DNA of 64,000 nucleotides. Source: CAYTAU01 sp964442075 (GTDB lineage: Bacteria; Bacteroidota; Bacteroidia; Bacteroidales; CAYTAU01). Below, one piece after another: positions 1 through 8,363 of the stretch. The position numbers and the translations under genes are program-made. Each line of letters begins with the position of its first letter. Positions within the stretch are counted from its first letter, which is position 1. Location: positions 1-64,000 of the forward strand of contig CAYTWH010000006.1 in the NCBI GenBank assembly GCA_964442075.1. The letters run 5' to 3'. The notes under the pieces were generated by a model, which saw only the letters and a program-made list of their open reading frames with translations, was not told the origin of the DNA and ran no database searches.

Positions 1-692
1 CTGGCACCTATAACTGCAAAACCATTATCACTGGTATTAATAATATTATGACCAATTTCAGTTAGTGTTCCTCCGTATGTTTTTACCCATAATGTATCTC
101 CGTTTTGATCCAGATTAATTAAAACACAATCATTAAGTCCATAAATCTGGTTTATATAAAAATCTGAAGACCCGGTATAACCAAATAGGGCACAACCACC
201 ATTAAAGGTTGGTATTATCGAATATGCATTATCTATTTCACTCCCACCATATGTTTTTTTCCATAATGTATTACCATTAGCATCTAATTTAATTGCAAAA
301 ATATCCCCATTCCCATAATTATTAATAATGTCTAAATCACTAGAGTATGTAACTCCGGTGAAAACAATACAACTATCGTCTGTTTCTGCTACATTACCTC
401 CAAGATCAAGATTAGAGCCTCCAAATGTTCTTGTCCAAAGAGTGTCTCCATTACTTTTAATTTTAACAATATAAAAATCTATAGAGCCTCTGTTTATATG
501 CACATCAAAATCATTTGATTCTGAATCTGCAGCAATTACAATTCCTTTGTCAAATACTTCGCATGAACCATGAGATGCTTCCATCATTGAACCTCCGTAA
601 CATTTTTCCCAGACAATGTTTACCATTTGCGAATATGAATAACTGCAAACTGCAATTATGATGAAGCATAAAAGAAATAGTTTATTTTTCAT
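1..692 (-). CDS. Secreted YGGS-repeat protein, 3' part missing (runs off window)
   Basis: Starts at the ATG complementary to 690-692 and stays open to base 1, so about 230 N-terminal residues are visible. The N-terminus (MKNKLFLLCFIIIAVC, then SYSYSQ) is a signal peptide. It is followed by modules of about 58 residues, each with an NGDTLW strand and a T(Y/F)GGS turn, which suggests a beta-propeller-like surface protein. It is closely similar in DNA and protein to the complete gene at 4101-5630, so the two are recent duplicates flanking 786-4079. By analogy the missing end probably carries a T9SS sorting domain. Substrate or role unknown. Confidence 0.85.
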   Translation of the reverse strand, partial: MKNKLFLLCFIIIAVCSYSYSQMVNIVWEKCYGGSMMEASHGSCEVFDKGIVIAADSESNDFDVHINRGSIDFYIVKIKSNGDTLWTRTFGGSNLDLGGNVAETDDSCIVFTGVTYSSDLDIINNYGNGDIFAIKLDANGNTLWKKTYGGSEIDNAYSIIPTFNGGCALFGYTGSSDFYINQIYGLNDCVLINLDQNGDTLWVKTYGGTLTEIGHNIINTSDNGFAVIGA

Positions 693-719
693 AATTTTTA
701 TATTTTGTTTTTTTTACTC

Positions 720-761
720 CAAAACTATGTCTTAGGCAGTGAGGGCTTGACTTAGAGTCAA
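720..761 (-). promoter_or_regulatory. Possible promoter and dyad upstream of the first gene
   Basis: On the minus strand TAGTTTTG (720-727) fits the Bacteroidota -7 box TAnnTTTG about 28 bp before the start at 692. A palindrome TTGACT-N3-AGTCAA lies at 747-761. No TTG sits at the ideal upstream distance, so this is weak. The bases 715-729 also read IVLE-stop, like the end of a sorting domain, so part of this may be a decayed gene end. Confidence 0.3.
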
Positions 762-785
762 ACCATCACTTTAAAGTTGTTTGGG

Positions 786-3700
786 TTACTCCAAAACAAT
801 TTTCTCTACAGCAACACCTTTTTTGCTTGTTACTTTTATTATGTATATGCCTTTTGCTTGTTGGCTTAAATCTATTTTGGTGTTTTGACTTTTGACTTTT
901 GATATTTGGCTTTTGACTTTTTGACCCTGCAAGGTCAGAACTTCTATTCTTTCAACATTCTCTGCCTTTACTGTTATTATTCCTGTTGTGGGGTTTGGAA
1001 AAATCTGAACATTAGTTTGGTTTATGTCATCAATTCCTATCCATAGAGTTACTGTAATTTGGATAGTATCACTCGAAACACATCCATAATAATCTGTTGT
1101 TTGTATCCAAACTGTATAAACTCCCGGACCTATATTTCCGTCAAATACATATAAAGGGTTTGTACTTCCGTCACTCCACAAATAATCAACATAGTTGCCC
1201 GGATTAAGGCTTAGCGTTGCATTACTGAAAATTGATGTATCGTTTCCAATATATGTATAAGGAGCAGTTACATCAATAATTGTAGAATCGGTAAATGTAC
1301 ATCCATTAGCTATTGTAACAGTAACCGAATATGTTGCTTGTCCTGTAAATGGTGTATTTACAACTATTGATTGTGTTGTTGCTGATGTATTCCATAAATA
1401 AGAGATAAAACCGGAACCGGCATCAATTGTAACATTACCACCTACACATGATGGTGTAATATCATTAAGGTTAAGAGTATTTGGAGAAAAAGTTAAACTT
1501 GTGGTATCCTCTGCTGTACATCCATAAATATCGGTAACAGTAACATAATAATCTCCGGGAAGAGTAAGATAAACTATGCCTGTTGTATTTCCATTACTCC
1601 ATTGATATTCATCATAACCGGAAATATCAATAGTTACCATATCTCCCGAGCATAAATTTGAATATGTTCCTAAATTAATTACAGGAAGTGCATTGACAAT
1701 AACCGTAAGTGTATCGGTAGCAGTATTAGTTTGTGCATCAGTAATTGTAACATAATAACTTGTTGGAGACAATGCAGGAAAAGGAATTACAGGATTAGCA
1801 TCAGTAGAAAATACTGCGCCTAAAGAATCTGCCCACTGGTAAGTAAAAGGATAAACTCCACCTGTATGAATACTGTTTAGGGTAATATTTCCTCCAAATG
1901 AACAAGACACAGTATCCTGAGCAAAAATTGACAAATTGTTTCCAGGTATTGTTATTATAGAATCGCAGCTTAAACCCTGATTTTGACTTTTCCACCACTG
2001 AATATATTCCATTCTTGAAACAAGATATTTAACACTTAATAAATAATCTCCATCATAGGCTATAGCATTTACATAAGCTACGTCAATACATATTTCCTGT
2101 CCGGCATCAAGTGTAAAAGGACCTACTACACCAAGACCATCTCTGGCTCCGGGTGTATTACCGGCAAAGCTTTCGTTCCATTCTGTTGGGGATTGAGGAT
2201 TACCAGTAAATACATAATTAACAGGCGTTGTACCACCATATCCGGTTCCTCCGTATGTGTATGGAGTGCCATCAGGCCAATAGCCTTTTAACATATTGAA
2301 ATATGCTGTTGGTGTCTGAGAATATGTACCCCAATCCAGATAAGCAGCTGAAGTCATTTTGGAACTTAAAAAAGTAACTCCCTGTGCAGGAATATGAGTT
2401 CCATAAATATCGTCTAAACTATCACCATTGTATATATAATATGAATTTGTAAGAGTATCTACACCCAAAAAATCATCCCAGTATTTTCCTATACATATAT
2501 CATCAAACACTCCCATATATACATTATTGTAATTATTTATTGACTTATTCTTAATCTTATATTGAACAAAAATTGTATTATATAATGCTGAATCGGCAGG
2601 TGCATTATATCCATAAACTAAAGAATGAATTTCTACTTTTATTTTATTTCTACCTGGGGTGTAAGAAATATTATCATCATTAAAAATTGCAAGTATTGCT
2701 TGGTCACCCATTATTAGTGGGTAATCTCCACTATCGGGGTCGTAAATACTATTTAAATTTGAATCGAGATATTCTGCTATATCGGGCCATTCTAAAATAG
2801 ACATAGGAACAACATATCCTGTATCGTTCCAATGCAAAATATGATAATCGATTGTGGATTTATTTATTTTCCAAACTCTTTTATATGTAGAATCATATTG
2901 ATAAGTATTGTAAGTATTGTTCACCGGACCCGATGCCCAATCAGTATATGAATGATATTTTCCAACAGCTATATGAAGAATATTACTGTCGTCCATTCCT
3001 CCAAGCCAAATAGTAGACATCTTATTTGAATTTTTACCGGAACCGGCAGGAACTTCAAAAAGACTATTCCATTGATCAAAAATATTATCAAATAAACTTC
3101 CATTACAATTGACAAAGGCATTTATATTATTAATGTTTATAGTATCCCTCATGTTTAATATTATATTATTGTTTGTAATATAATAACCATCATATAAACT
3201 TGCTACTAATATTTTATAATCATTAGTGTATACATTTGATAATCCGTATGTATTTAAATCTGAATTCACATCTGAATATTCATCTACATTAAGTAAATCA
3301 AATCTAATGAGTTTATCAGTGTACATTATCCATATATTTGTATCCGCATCAACTGCTATTCCTTTTACAGTACCCGATGAAGGTAGTCCGTAGCTGTTAT
3401 CGTAAGTAGTAAATGTAGTTCCATCAAAAACACAAATTTTTGGACCTATTGCATTCATATATACTTTGTCTTTTGCTGTTAAAAAAGAAATTGAGTTAGT
3501 TGGCATTCCATTAGCAACAGTATATGTAGTAAAACCCGGATTATTGAAACGACAAAGACCAGCAAAAGTACCAATCCAAATAGTTCCATTATCGTCCATT
3601 GTAATTTGCCTTATACTGTTGGTAGGTAATCCTTCGGCGGTAGTATAATTTATAAAAGTAAATCCATTAAAAACAGATATGCCTGATAGTGTAGCTATCC

Positions 3701-4079
3701 AAATATTACCGCTTGTATCTTTTTGGATATCAAACACATTATTGCCTACTAATCCTTCTGCGGTAGTATAATTAGTAAATGAAAAGCCATCAAAAACTGA
3801 TATTCCGGCACTAGTACCAATCCATACTTTATTAGTATTACTTATTTCAATAGCTTTTATACTGTTTGATATCAAACCATCATTTGTTGTATAATTAGTA
3901 AAATCAACACCATTATAATATGACAGACCTTGAAGTGTGCCTATCCACAAATTACCATAGGTGTTTTCTTTGAAACATTTAACTTCATCGCCTACAAGTC
4001 CATCTGCTGTTGTGAAATTGGTAAATTGCCCAAAAGATAATAGTGGGCATAAAAGAATAATTAGAATTAATTTTTTCAT
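786..4079 (-). CDS. T9SS cargo with two-component-regulator-type propeller repeats and PKD/SprB-like domains
   Basis: 1097 residues. Signal peptide at 1-18 (ends SFGQ). Residues about 20-330 hold repeats of the form GLxxNxIxxI..(K/N)(V/L/I)WIGTxxGIxxF(D/N)G, the Reg_prop beta-propeller repeat otherwise known from periplasmic sensors of hybrid two-component systems. There is no kinase here, so the propeller is used as a surface module. Residues about 700-1020 look like SprB/PKD-type strands (YPFTYQWADS; YLWNTSATTQ). The C-terminus from about 1025 is a type A T9SS sorting domain (FPNPTTGIITV to KIVLE), predicting export across the outer membrane. Lies between the two YGGS paralogues and shares almost the same DNA for its last 70 codons with the gene at 4101. 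Confidence 0.88.
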   Translation of the reverse strand: MKKLILIILLCPLLSFGQFTNFTTADGLVGDEVKCFKENTYGNLWIGTLQGLSYYNGVDFTNYTTNDGLISNSIKAIEISNTNKVWIGTSAGISVFDGFSFTNYTTAEGLVGNNVFDIQKDTSGNIWIATLSGISVFNGFTFINYTTAEGLPTNSIRQITMDDNGTIWIGTFAGLCRFNNPGFTTYTVANGMPTNSISFLTAKDKVYMNAIGPKICVFDGTTFTTYDNSYGLPSSGTVKGIAVDADTNIWIMYTDKLIRFDLLNVDEYSDVNSDLNTYGLSNVYTNDYKILVASLYDGYYITNNNIILNMRDTININNINAFVNCNGSLFDNIFDQWNSLFEVPAGSGKNSNKMSTIWLGGMDDSNILHIAVGKYHSYTDWASGPVNNTYNTYQYDSTYKRVWKINKSTIDYHILHWNDTGYVVPMSILEWPDIAEYLDSNLNSIYDPDSGDYPLIMGDQAILAIFNDDNISYTPGRNKIKVEIHSLVYGYNAPADSALYNTIFVQYKIKNKSINNYNNVYMGVFDDICIGKYWDDFLGVDTLTNSYYIYNGDSLDDIYGTHIPAQGVTFLSSKMTSAAYLDWGTYSQTPTAYFNMLKGYWPDGTPYTYGGTGYGGTTPVNYVFTGNPQSPTEWNESFAGNTPGARDGLGVVGPFTLDAGQEICIDVAYVNAIAYDGDYLLSVKYLVSRMEYIQWWKSQNQGLSCDSIITIPGNNLSIFAQDTVSCSFGGNITLNSIHTGGVYPFTYQWADSLGAVFSTDANPVIPFPALSPTSYYVTITDAQTNTATDTLTVIVNALPVINLGTYSNLCSGDMVTIDISGYDEYQWSNGNTTGIVYLTLPGDYYVTVTDIYGCTAEDTTSLTFSPNTLNLNDITPSCVGGNVTIDAGSGFISYLWNTSATTQSIVVNTPFTGQATYSVTVTIANGCTFTDSTIIDVTAPYTYIGNDTSIFSNATLSLNPGNYVDYLWSDGSTNPLYVFDGNIGPGVYTVWIQTTDYYGCVSSDTIQITVTLWIGIDDINQTNVQIFPNPTTGIITVKAENVERIEVLTLQGQKVKSQISKVKSQNTKIDLSQQAKGIYIIKVTSKKGVAVEKIVLE
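883..925. repeat. TTTTGAC heptanucleotide repeat inside a sorting domain
   Basis: Consecutive 7-base units TTTTGAC, TTTTGAC, TTTTGAT, ATTTGGC, TTTTGAC, then an 8-base TTTTTGAC. The stretch encodes the KVKSQISKVKSQ part of the sorting domain. The paralogous site at 4198-4219 has only two exact units plus TTTCTGAC, so copy number differs between two otherwise near-identical domain ends. Confidence 0.7.
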
Positions 4080-4100
4080 GATATTAATTTTTTGTTAAAC

Positions 4101-5630
4101 TTACTTCAAAACAATTTTTTCTACAGCAACGCCTTTTGCTGTGGTTACTTTTATTATGTATATGCCTTTTGCTTGTTTGCTTAAATCTATTTTGGTGTTT
4201 TGACTTTTGACTTTCTGACCCTGCAAGGTCAGAACTTCTATTCTCTCAACACCCTCTGCCTGTACTCTTATTTTTCCTGTAGTTGGGTTGGGGTAAATCA
4301 AAATATTAGATGAGTTATGTTTTATTTCTTTATCCGTATTCACAATAAAATCAAACTTTACACCCCAAACATCTCCATTTCCATGTTGGTATCCAATTTC
4401 CTCACTTATAGAATTAGTAAATCCTGAAGCAAAAAGATAATTATCATAAGTTTCAAAGATATTGGTACATTGGTCGCTGTAATTTCCACCTATACACACA
4501 TCCCATAAAATCTGTCCGGTATCATCAAGTTTTACTATCCAAAAATCATCAGAGTTATAATGATTGCTTATATCTCCATTATTTGAGTTTGAAGTTCCTG
4601 CAACTACAAAATAATTATCGCTGGTTTGTATAATTGCACGTGGTCTATCGTAACCGGAACCACCAATTGTATTAGTCCAAAGAGTATCTCCAGTAGAATT
4701 TGTACGGATAATTATATAATCGCTGTCACCATGATTTCCATGAATATCATGGTCGTTTGAATATGTTGATCCTGCCATAATATAACCACCATTATTAGTT
4801 TGATAAATACTTATTCCTGCATCTGAATCCGAACCACCATAATTTCGCTCCCATTCAATATTCCCTAATGAATCAAGTTTAGTAAGCCAAATATCATATC
4901 CTCCATAATTATTTCCTACATCAAAATTTGATGATTCACTTGCACTTATTATTGCAAACCCATTATCACTGGTATTAATAATATTATATCCAACTTCCGA
5001 TTCAGAGCCACCATATGTTTTTAACCATAAGGTGTCTCCATTTTGGTCAAGATTGATTAAAACACAATCATTATTACCATAAATCTGGTTTAAATAGAAA
5101 TCTGAAGACCCTGAATATCCAAATAGAGCACAGCCTCCGTTTTTTGTTGAAATAATTGAATAGGCATTATCTACCTCACTGCCTCCATATGTTTTTTTCC
5201 ATAGTGTATTACCATTAGGATCTAATTTAACTGCAAAAATATCACCACTCCCGTAACTATTAATAATATCAAAATCGCTTGAAAATGTAACACCGGTGAA
5301 AACAATACAACTATCGTCTGTTTCTGCTACATCACCTCCAAAATCAATATTAGAACCTCCAAATGTTCTTGTCCAGAGAGTGTCTCCATTACTTTTAATT
5401 TTAACAATATAAAAATCTTTAGAGCCTCTGTTTATATGCACATCATAATCATTTGATTCTGAACTTGCAGCAAATACAATTCCTTTGTCAAATACTTCAC
5501 ATGAACCACAAGAACTTTCCATCATTGAACCTCCGTAACATTTTTCCCAGACAATGTTTACGTTTTGCGAATATGAATAAGTGCAAATTACAATTATAAT
5601 AAAACATAAAAGAAATAATTTATTTTTCAT
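4101..5630 (-). CDS. T9SS cargo with seven YGGS repeat modules
   Basis: 509 residues. Signal peptide at about 1-21 (ends YSYSQ). From residue 31 there are seven modules of about 58 residues, each ending in an aromatic-GGS turn (CYGGS at 31-35, TFGGS at 89-93, then TYGGS, TYGGS, NYGGS, TIGGS, CIGGN). Seven equal modules suggest a seven-bladed propeller, which is an inference. The C-terminal 75 residues are a type A sorting domain (IYPNPTTGKIRV to KIVLK). Recent paralogue of the gene cut at the window start. A promoter-like direct repeat copy (5648-5701) lies just upstream. Function unknown; probably cell-surface or released. Confidence 0.9.
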   Translation of the reverse strand: MKNKLFLLCFIIIVICTYSYSQNVNIVWEKCYGGSMMESSCGSCEVFDKGIVFAASSESNDYDVHINRGSKDFYIVKIKSNGDTLWTRTFGGSNIDFGGDVAETDDSCIVFTGVTFSSDFDIINSYGSGDIFAVKLDPNGNTLWKKTYGGSEVDNAYSIISTKNGGCALFGYSGSSDFYLNQIYGNNDCVLINLDQNGDTLWLKTYGGSESEVGYNIINTSDNGFAIISASESSNFDVGNNYGGYDIWLTKLDSLGNIEWERNYGGSDSDAGISIYQTNNGGYIMAGSTYSNDHDIHGNHGDSDYIIIRTNSTGDTLWTNTIGGSGYDRPRAIIQTSDNYFVVAGTSNSNNGDISNHYNSDDFWIVKLDDTGQILWDVCIGGNYSDQCTNIFETYDNYLFASGFTNSISEEIGYQHGNGDVWGVKFDFIVNTDKEIKHNSSNILIYPNPTTGKIRVQAEGVERIEVLTLQGQKVKSQNTKIDLSKQAKGIYIIKVTTAKGVAVEKIVLK

Positions 5631-5647
5631 AATTTTTAATTTCTTAT

Positions 5648-5701
5648 AAGGTTGCCTAAAGGTAATAAAAATAATCAGGGAAGCAAGTATTTGTAATCAT
5701 T
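5648..5701 (-). repeat. 54-bp direct repeat D, copy 1 (promoter-bearing)
   Basis: Matches 7269-7322 over 54 bases with two differences. Read on the minus strand it holds TTG (5684-5686), 19 bp, TACCTTTA (5657-5664), close to the Bacteroidota promoter TTG-N19-TAnnTTTG, placed about 27 bp before the ATG at 5630. Its other end runs into the stop codon of the gene at 5697-7220. The two copies therefore bracket that gene. Confidence 0.75.
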
Positions 5702-7220
5702 CCAAAACAACTTTTTCTACCATCACGCCTTTGCTTGTGGTTACTTTTATAATATAGATTCCTTTTGGGTTTTGGCTTAGGTCAATTTCCAAACCTTCAA
5801 GGTTTCCAAAACCTTGAAGGTTTTTAATTACCTTGCCTGTAATATTTAAAACCTTTATTTTTTCTATGTTTTTTGCCTGTATTGTTATTTTTCCTGTGGT
5901 GGGGTTGGGATAAATTATTAATTCTTTGGAGTGATTGTATTGTTCTTCAATATCTATCGGATTATTGTAACACAAAATGTTACTATTATATATTGTTGGT
6001 GTAAAAATATATGTTGAATCTACAGGCAAAATTGAAAAATTATAAGTAAATAAATTATGTGAAAACTCTTCAAAATAAGGAACTGGATTTATATAAGAGA
6101 ATGTAAGAGAATTTGAATTACAAAAACCTTGTCCTAAAGTATCTAGCACTGTTAAATGAGATTTACCAGCTATTAGAATATTTTCATTATCAAGACTTTC
6201 AATTGTACCTGTGTAACCATTAAAGGTTGCATAAATCGAAATATCTTTATAAGCAAATTGAATATCGCCATTATAATTAGCTGATATAAATAAAGGGCAG
6301 AAAGAAACATAACCAGTAATATAATATTGATTATTATGATTAATAATATTTTGAAAATTAATTACAACCGAAGGAATATCAAAATTATATATTTTAAAAT
6401 GTGTAATATTGCCTACACTATCAAGTTTCATAAAAAAGGGTTGTTGAATAGCCCCAATTGAGTCACCGGTAATTGAACCAAGACAAATAAATTCATCCCC
6501 ATCAGATTTAAAGCTATTAGTAGTTAATTTATGTCCGGGAAATCTATAAACCCTATCCCATAAGGCATTCCCAAGAGAGTCAATCATTAAAAAGCTTTTT
6601 GTTGTATCTCCATAATGATTAGTTATTAAGAATTTAAGTTTTGGAGTTTTTGCAATCAGACTTCCTTTAAAATCCAAGCTATCTTCATAATAAAAACCTT
6701 TAGCCCAATGATAATTTCCTGTATTATCAATATTTGTAACTCCTATATAATAAGGACCACCACAAGTAGCATTAGAACATACAACAATTGCTCTATTATT
6801 ATATGAAACTATATCTGATATTAAACCAATTTGGTAAGTTTTAGCCCATATTAAATCCAAATTTTCACTAATATTCATTACTTGCTGATAAGCTGCCCCA
6901 ATTGCCGTATCTATATATAGACAATAAAGCATAATTGTAGAATTATCTAAGAATTGGAAACGATTATGTTTTGTTATATAAATTGGGTTATCAAGAAAAT
7001 TAAATTTTACGAAATCTATAACTTCACCATTAGGATAATGTTTTGTGAAAATGGGATGATTCACAGATGATGTAGTCTCCATAGAGTAACCATATAAATA
7101 TCCATTTTGTGCTCTTTTAATATCAATAAAGTTTACATCATCATATTCGATTTGGAATGTTTGAGGAAGTACATTTAAATGGAATAGGCATAAAATTAGA
7201 ACAATAATTGAAATTTTCAT
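5697..7220 (-). CDS. T9SS cargo of unknown function
   Basis: 507 residues if started at the second ATG (7218-7220), which begins a clean signal peptide (MKISIIVLILCLF, then HLNVLPQ). The upstream ATG at 7238 would add MLKLLT in front of it. The body (residues about 25-425) is beta-rich with many aromatic and Asn residues, and holds short NGxxLWxxxY-type strands, but no family was recognised. The C-terminus is a type A sorting domain (IYPNPTTGKITI to KVVLE), interrupted by a palindromic insert that encodes NLQGFGNLEGL. Flanked by both copies of repeat D. Expected outside the outer membrane. Confidence 0.85.
   Translation of the reverse strand: MKISIIVLILCLFHLNVLPQTFQIEYDDVNFIDIKRAQNGYLYGYSMETTSSVNHPIFTKHYPNGEVIDFVKFNFLDNPIYITKHNRFQFLDNSTIMLYCLYIDTAIGAAYQQVMNISENLDLIWAKTYQIGLISDIVSYNNRAIVVCSNATCGGPYYIGVTNIDNTGNYHWAKGFYYEDSLDFKGSLIAKTPKLKFLITNHYGDTTKSFLMIDSLGNALWDRVYRFPGHKLTTNSFKSDGDEFICLGSITGDSIGAIQQPFFMKLDSVGNITHFKIYNFDIPSVVINFQNIINHNNQYYITGYVSFCPLFISANYNGDIQFAYKDISIYATFNGYTGTIESLDNENILIAGKSHLTVLDTLGQGFCNSNSLTFSYINPVPYFEEFSHNLFTYNFSILPVDSTYIFTPTIYNSNILCYNNPIDIEEQYNHSKELIIYPNPTTGKITIQAKNIEKIKVLNITGKVIKNLQGFGNLEGLEIDLSQNPKGIYIIKVTTSKGVMVEKVVLE
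5791..5823. repeat. 33-bp perfect inverted repeat with CCA loop, inside coding sequence
   Basis: Arms of 15 bp, AAACCTTCAAGGTTT and AAACCTTGAAGGTTT, separated by CCA. Each arm is itself nearly palindromic. It sits in the sorting-domain loop of the 5697-7220 gene and is translated in frame. A second element with the same arm length and the same CCA loop is at 36694-36726. Confidence 0.85.
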
Positions 7221-7268
7221 GGTTAAGAGTTTTAGCATTATAATATATTAGACACATAATGTTATTAA

Positions 7269-7322
7269 AAGGTTGCCTAAAGGTAATAAAAATAATCAGG
7301 GAAGCAGGTATTTGTTATCATT
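7269..7322 (-). repeat. 54-bp direct repeat D, copy 2 (promoter-bearing)
   Basis: Second copy of the 5648-5701 element. The minus strand gives CTG (7305-7307), 19 bp, TACCTTTA (7278-7285), so this copy has a weaker upstream box. It would start transcription about 50 bases before the ATG at 7220. It directly abuts the stop codon of the 201-aa gene (7323-7325). Confidence 0.75.
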
Positions 7323-7928
7323 TTACACCGTAATAATAGAAATATGGCTTTCAATACCTATTTCCTCATCCTTGATTACTGCCCATGCCATATACTCGTA
7401 AGTAGCGTGTTTGTCCATATCTTTGGTGTCGATATACGGACTGTGAGTGTCGTGATTAAGAAATTGAAAATCTGACGGACCTTCTAATTTTCGATAAATA
7501 TTTACACCATCGGTTTGGCTTTTGTTAAACGATATTTCTACGCCTTCACTTACTCTTCGCAATTTTAGTTTGGGACTAAAAGCTTTGTGATTGAAAACAT
7601 GCTCGGGGCCAATAATATCAAATATCCTACCTATTCCTTCGGTATAGTCAAAGTCGTTTTTAATTCTCTGGGCTATACTTCGGCTTATTTTTATCGCTTT
7701 TTTTCTGTCTGCTGCTGTTTTTTTAAATTGCGCCAGCTTTTTGTTCAATAGCTCCATTTCTGCTATCATATCTTTGCTATAACTTTCCGAAATAGGTTTT
7801 AGCATTTCAATATCGCGTGAAGAAATACTGTATTTATCTTTATATTCTTCGGCTTTTTTAGTAAAATTTTCCAACCACTTATCTAGTTGTGTTTTCTTGG
7901 TAGGTATATAATCGCCGTGCTTTCTCAT
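7323..7928 (-). CDS. Unknown 201-aa cytosolic protein with C-terminal Fn3-like segment
   Basis: No signal peptide. Residues about 10-95 are charged and helical (KKAEEYKDKY; MELLNKKLAQFKKTAADRKK). Residues about 115-200 look like a small beta-sandwich (SPKLKLRRVSEGVEISF, DGVNIYRKLEG, YEYMAWAVIKDEE) of the fibronectin-III kind. I do not recognise a named family. The gene starts 55 bp from a 21-bp-period tandem array that lies 5' of it and is followed directly by repeat D. Codon use and composition (more GC in coding) look different from the surface-protein genes beside it. A structural or phage-tail-accessory role is possible but not shown. Confidence 0.7.
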   Translation of the reverse strand: MRKHGDYIPTKKTQLDKWLENFTKKAEEYKDKYSISSRDIEMLKPISESYSKDMIAEMELLNKKLAQFKKTAADRKKAIKISRSIAQRIKNDFDYTEGIGRIFDIIGPEHVFNHKAFSPKLKLRRVSEGVEISFNKSQTDGVNIYRKLEGPSDFQFLNHDTHSPYIDTKDMDKHATYEYMAWAVIKDEEIGIESHISIITV

Positions 7929-7983
7929 AATAGTTTTTTAAGGTTTATAAATAATTATTTATTGATATAGATAAACTAATTAG

Positions 7984-8235
7984 TGAGTGCTAAAAATAAC
8001 TTTCAGCATGCTAAGTTAAACATTTATCATGATATAAACAAATTATAGCCTAATAAAAATAATTGATAGCATACTGCTAATGATATTTAGCATGATATAA
8101 ATAACTAACAGCATGATATATATTATAATATGCAGGTATTAAATAATATTTAGCATGTATAAATTAATTGACAGCATGCCGTGAACAATATTAAGTGTGC
8201 TAAATATAACTTTTAGCACTCCCCAAATGATATTT
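7984..8235. repeat. Degenerate tandem array 1: twelve units of exactly 21 bp
   Basis: Unit starts are 7984, 8005, 8026, 8047, 8068, 8089, 8110, 8131, 8152, 8173, 8194 and 8215, with no indel. The first six bases of each unit match AGCATG (A 10/12, G 11/12, C 10/12, A 9/12, T 10/12, G 9/12 by my count). The other 15 are AT-rich and variable, often TATAAATAA. There are no unique spacers, so it is not CRISPR. One minus-strand frame reads as heptapeptides close to (N/S)-I-I-x-x-M-L but has stops in units 8131, 8026 and 8005. It fills most of the 435-bp gap 7929-8363. A worn unit may extend to about 7941. Confidence 0.85.
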
Positions 8236-8349
8236 TGGGATTAGAGAATGATGTGAAATGTACGATAGGAAATGTTTTGATGATAAAACATCAGATGTTT
8301 TAGAGACATTGTATGTTTAGGATACCGGCAATTTAAATTTTAATGTTTG
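8233..8349. repeat. 117-bp direct repeat A, copy 1
   Basis: Matches 9284-9400 over 117 bases without gaps, with 17 differences by eye (about 85% identity). Both copies start at TTTTGGGATTAGAGAAT and end at AATTTTAATGTTTG. This copy contains the hairpin AAAACATC-A-GATGTTTT, which is imperfect in copy 2. It lies just past the stop codon of the 8364-9167 gene and touches the end of array 1. Confidence 0.85.
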
Positions 8350-8363
8350 GAGATGGGATTAGG

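Noticed and set aside
7984..8235. CRISPR array
   Set aside because: Units follow each other at 21 bp with no unique spacers of 25-40 bp, and no cas genes are in the window.
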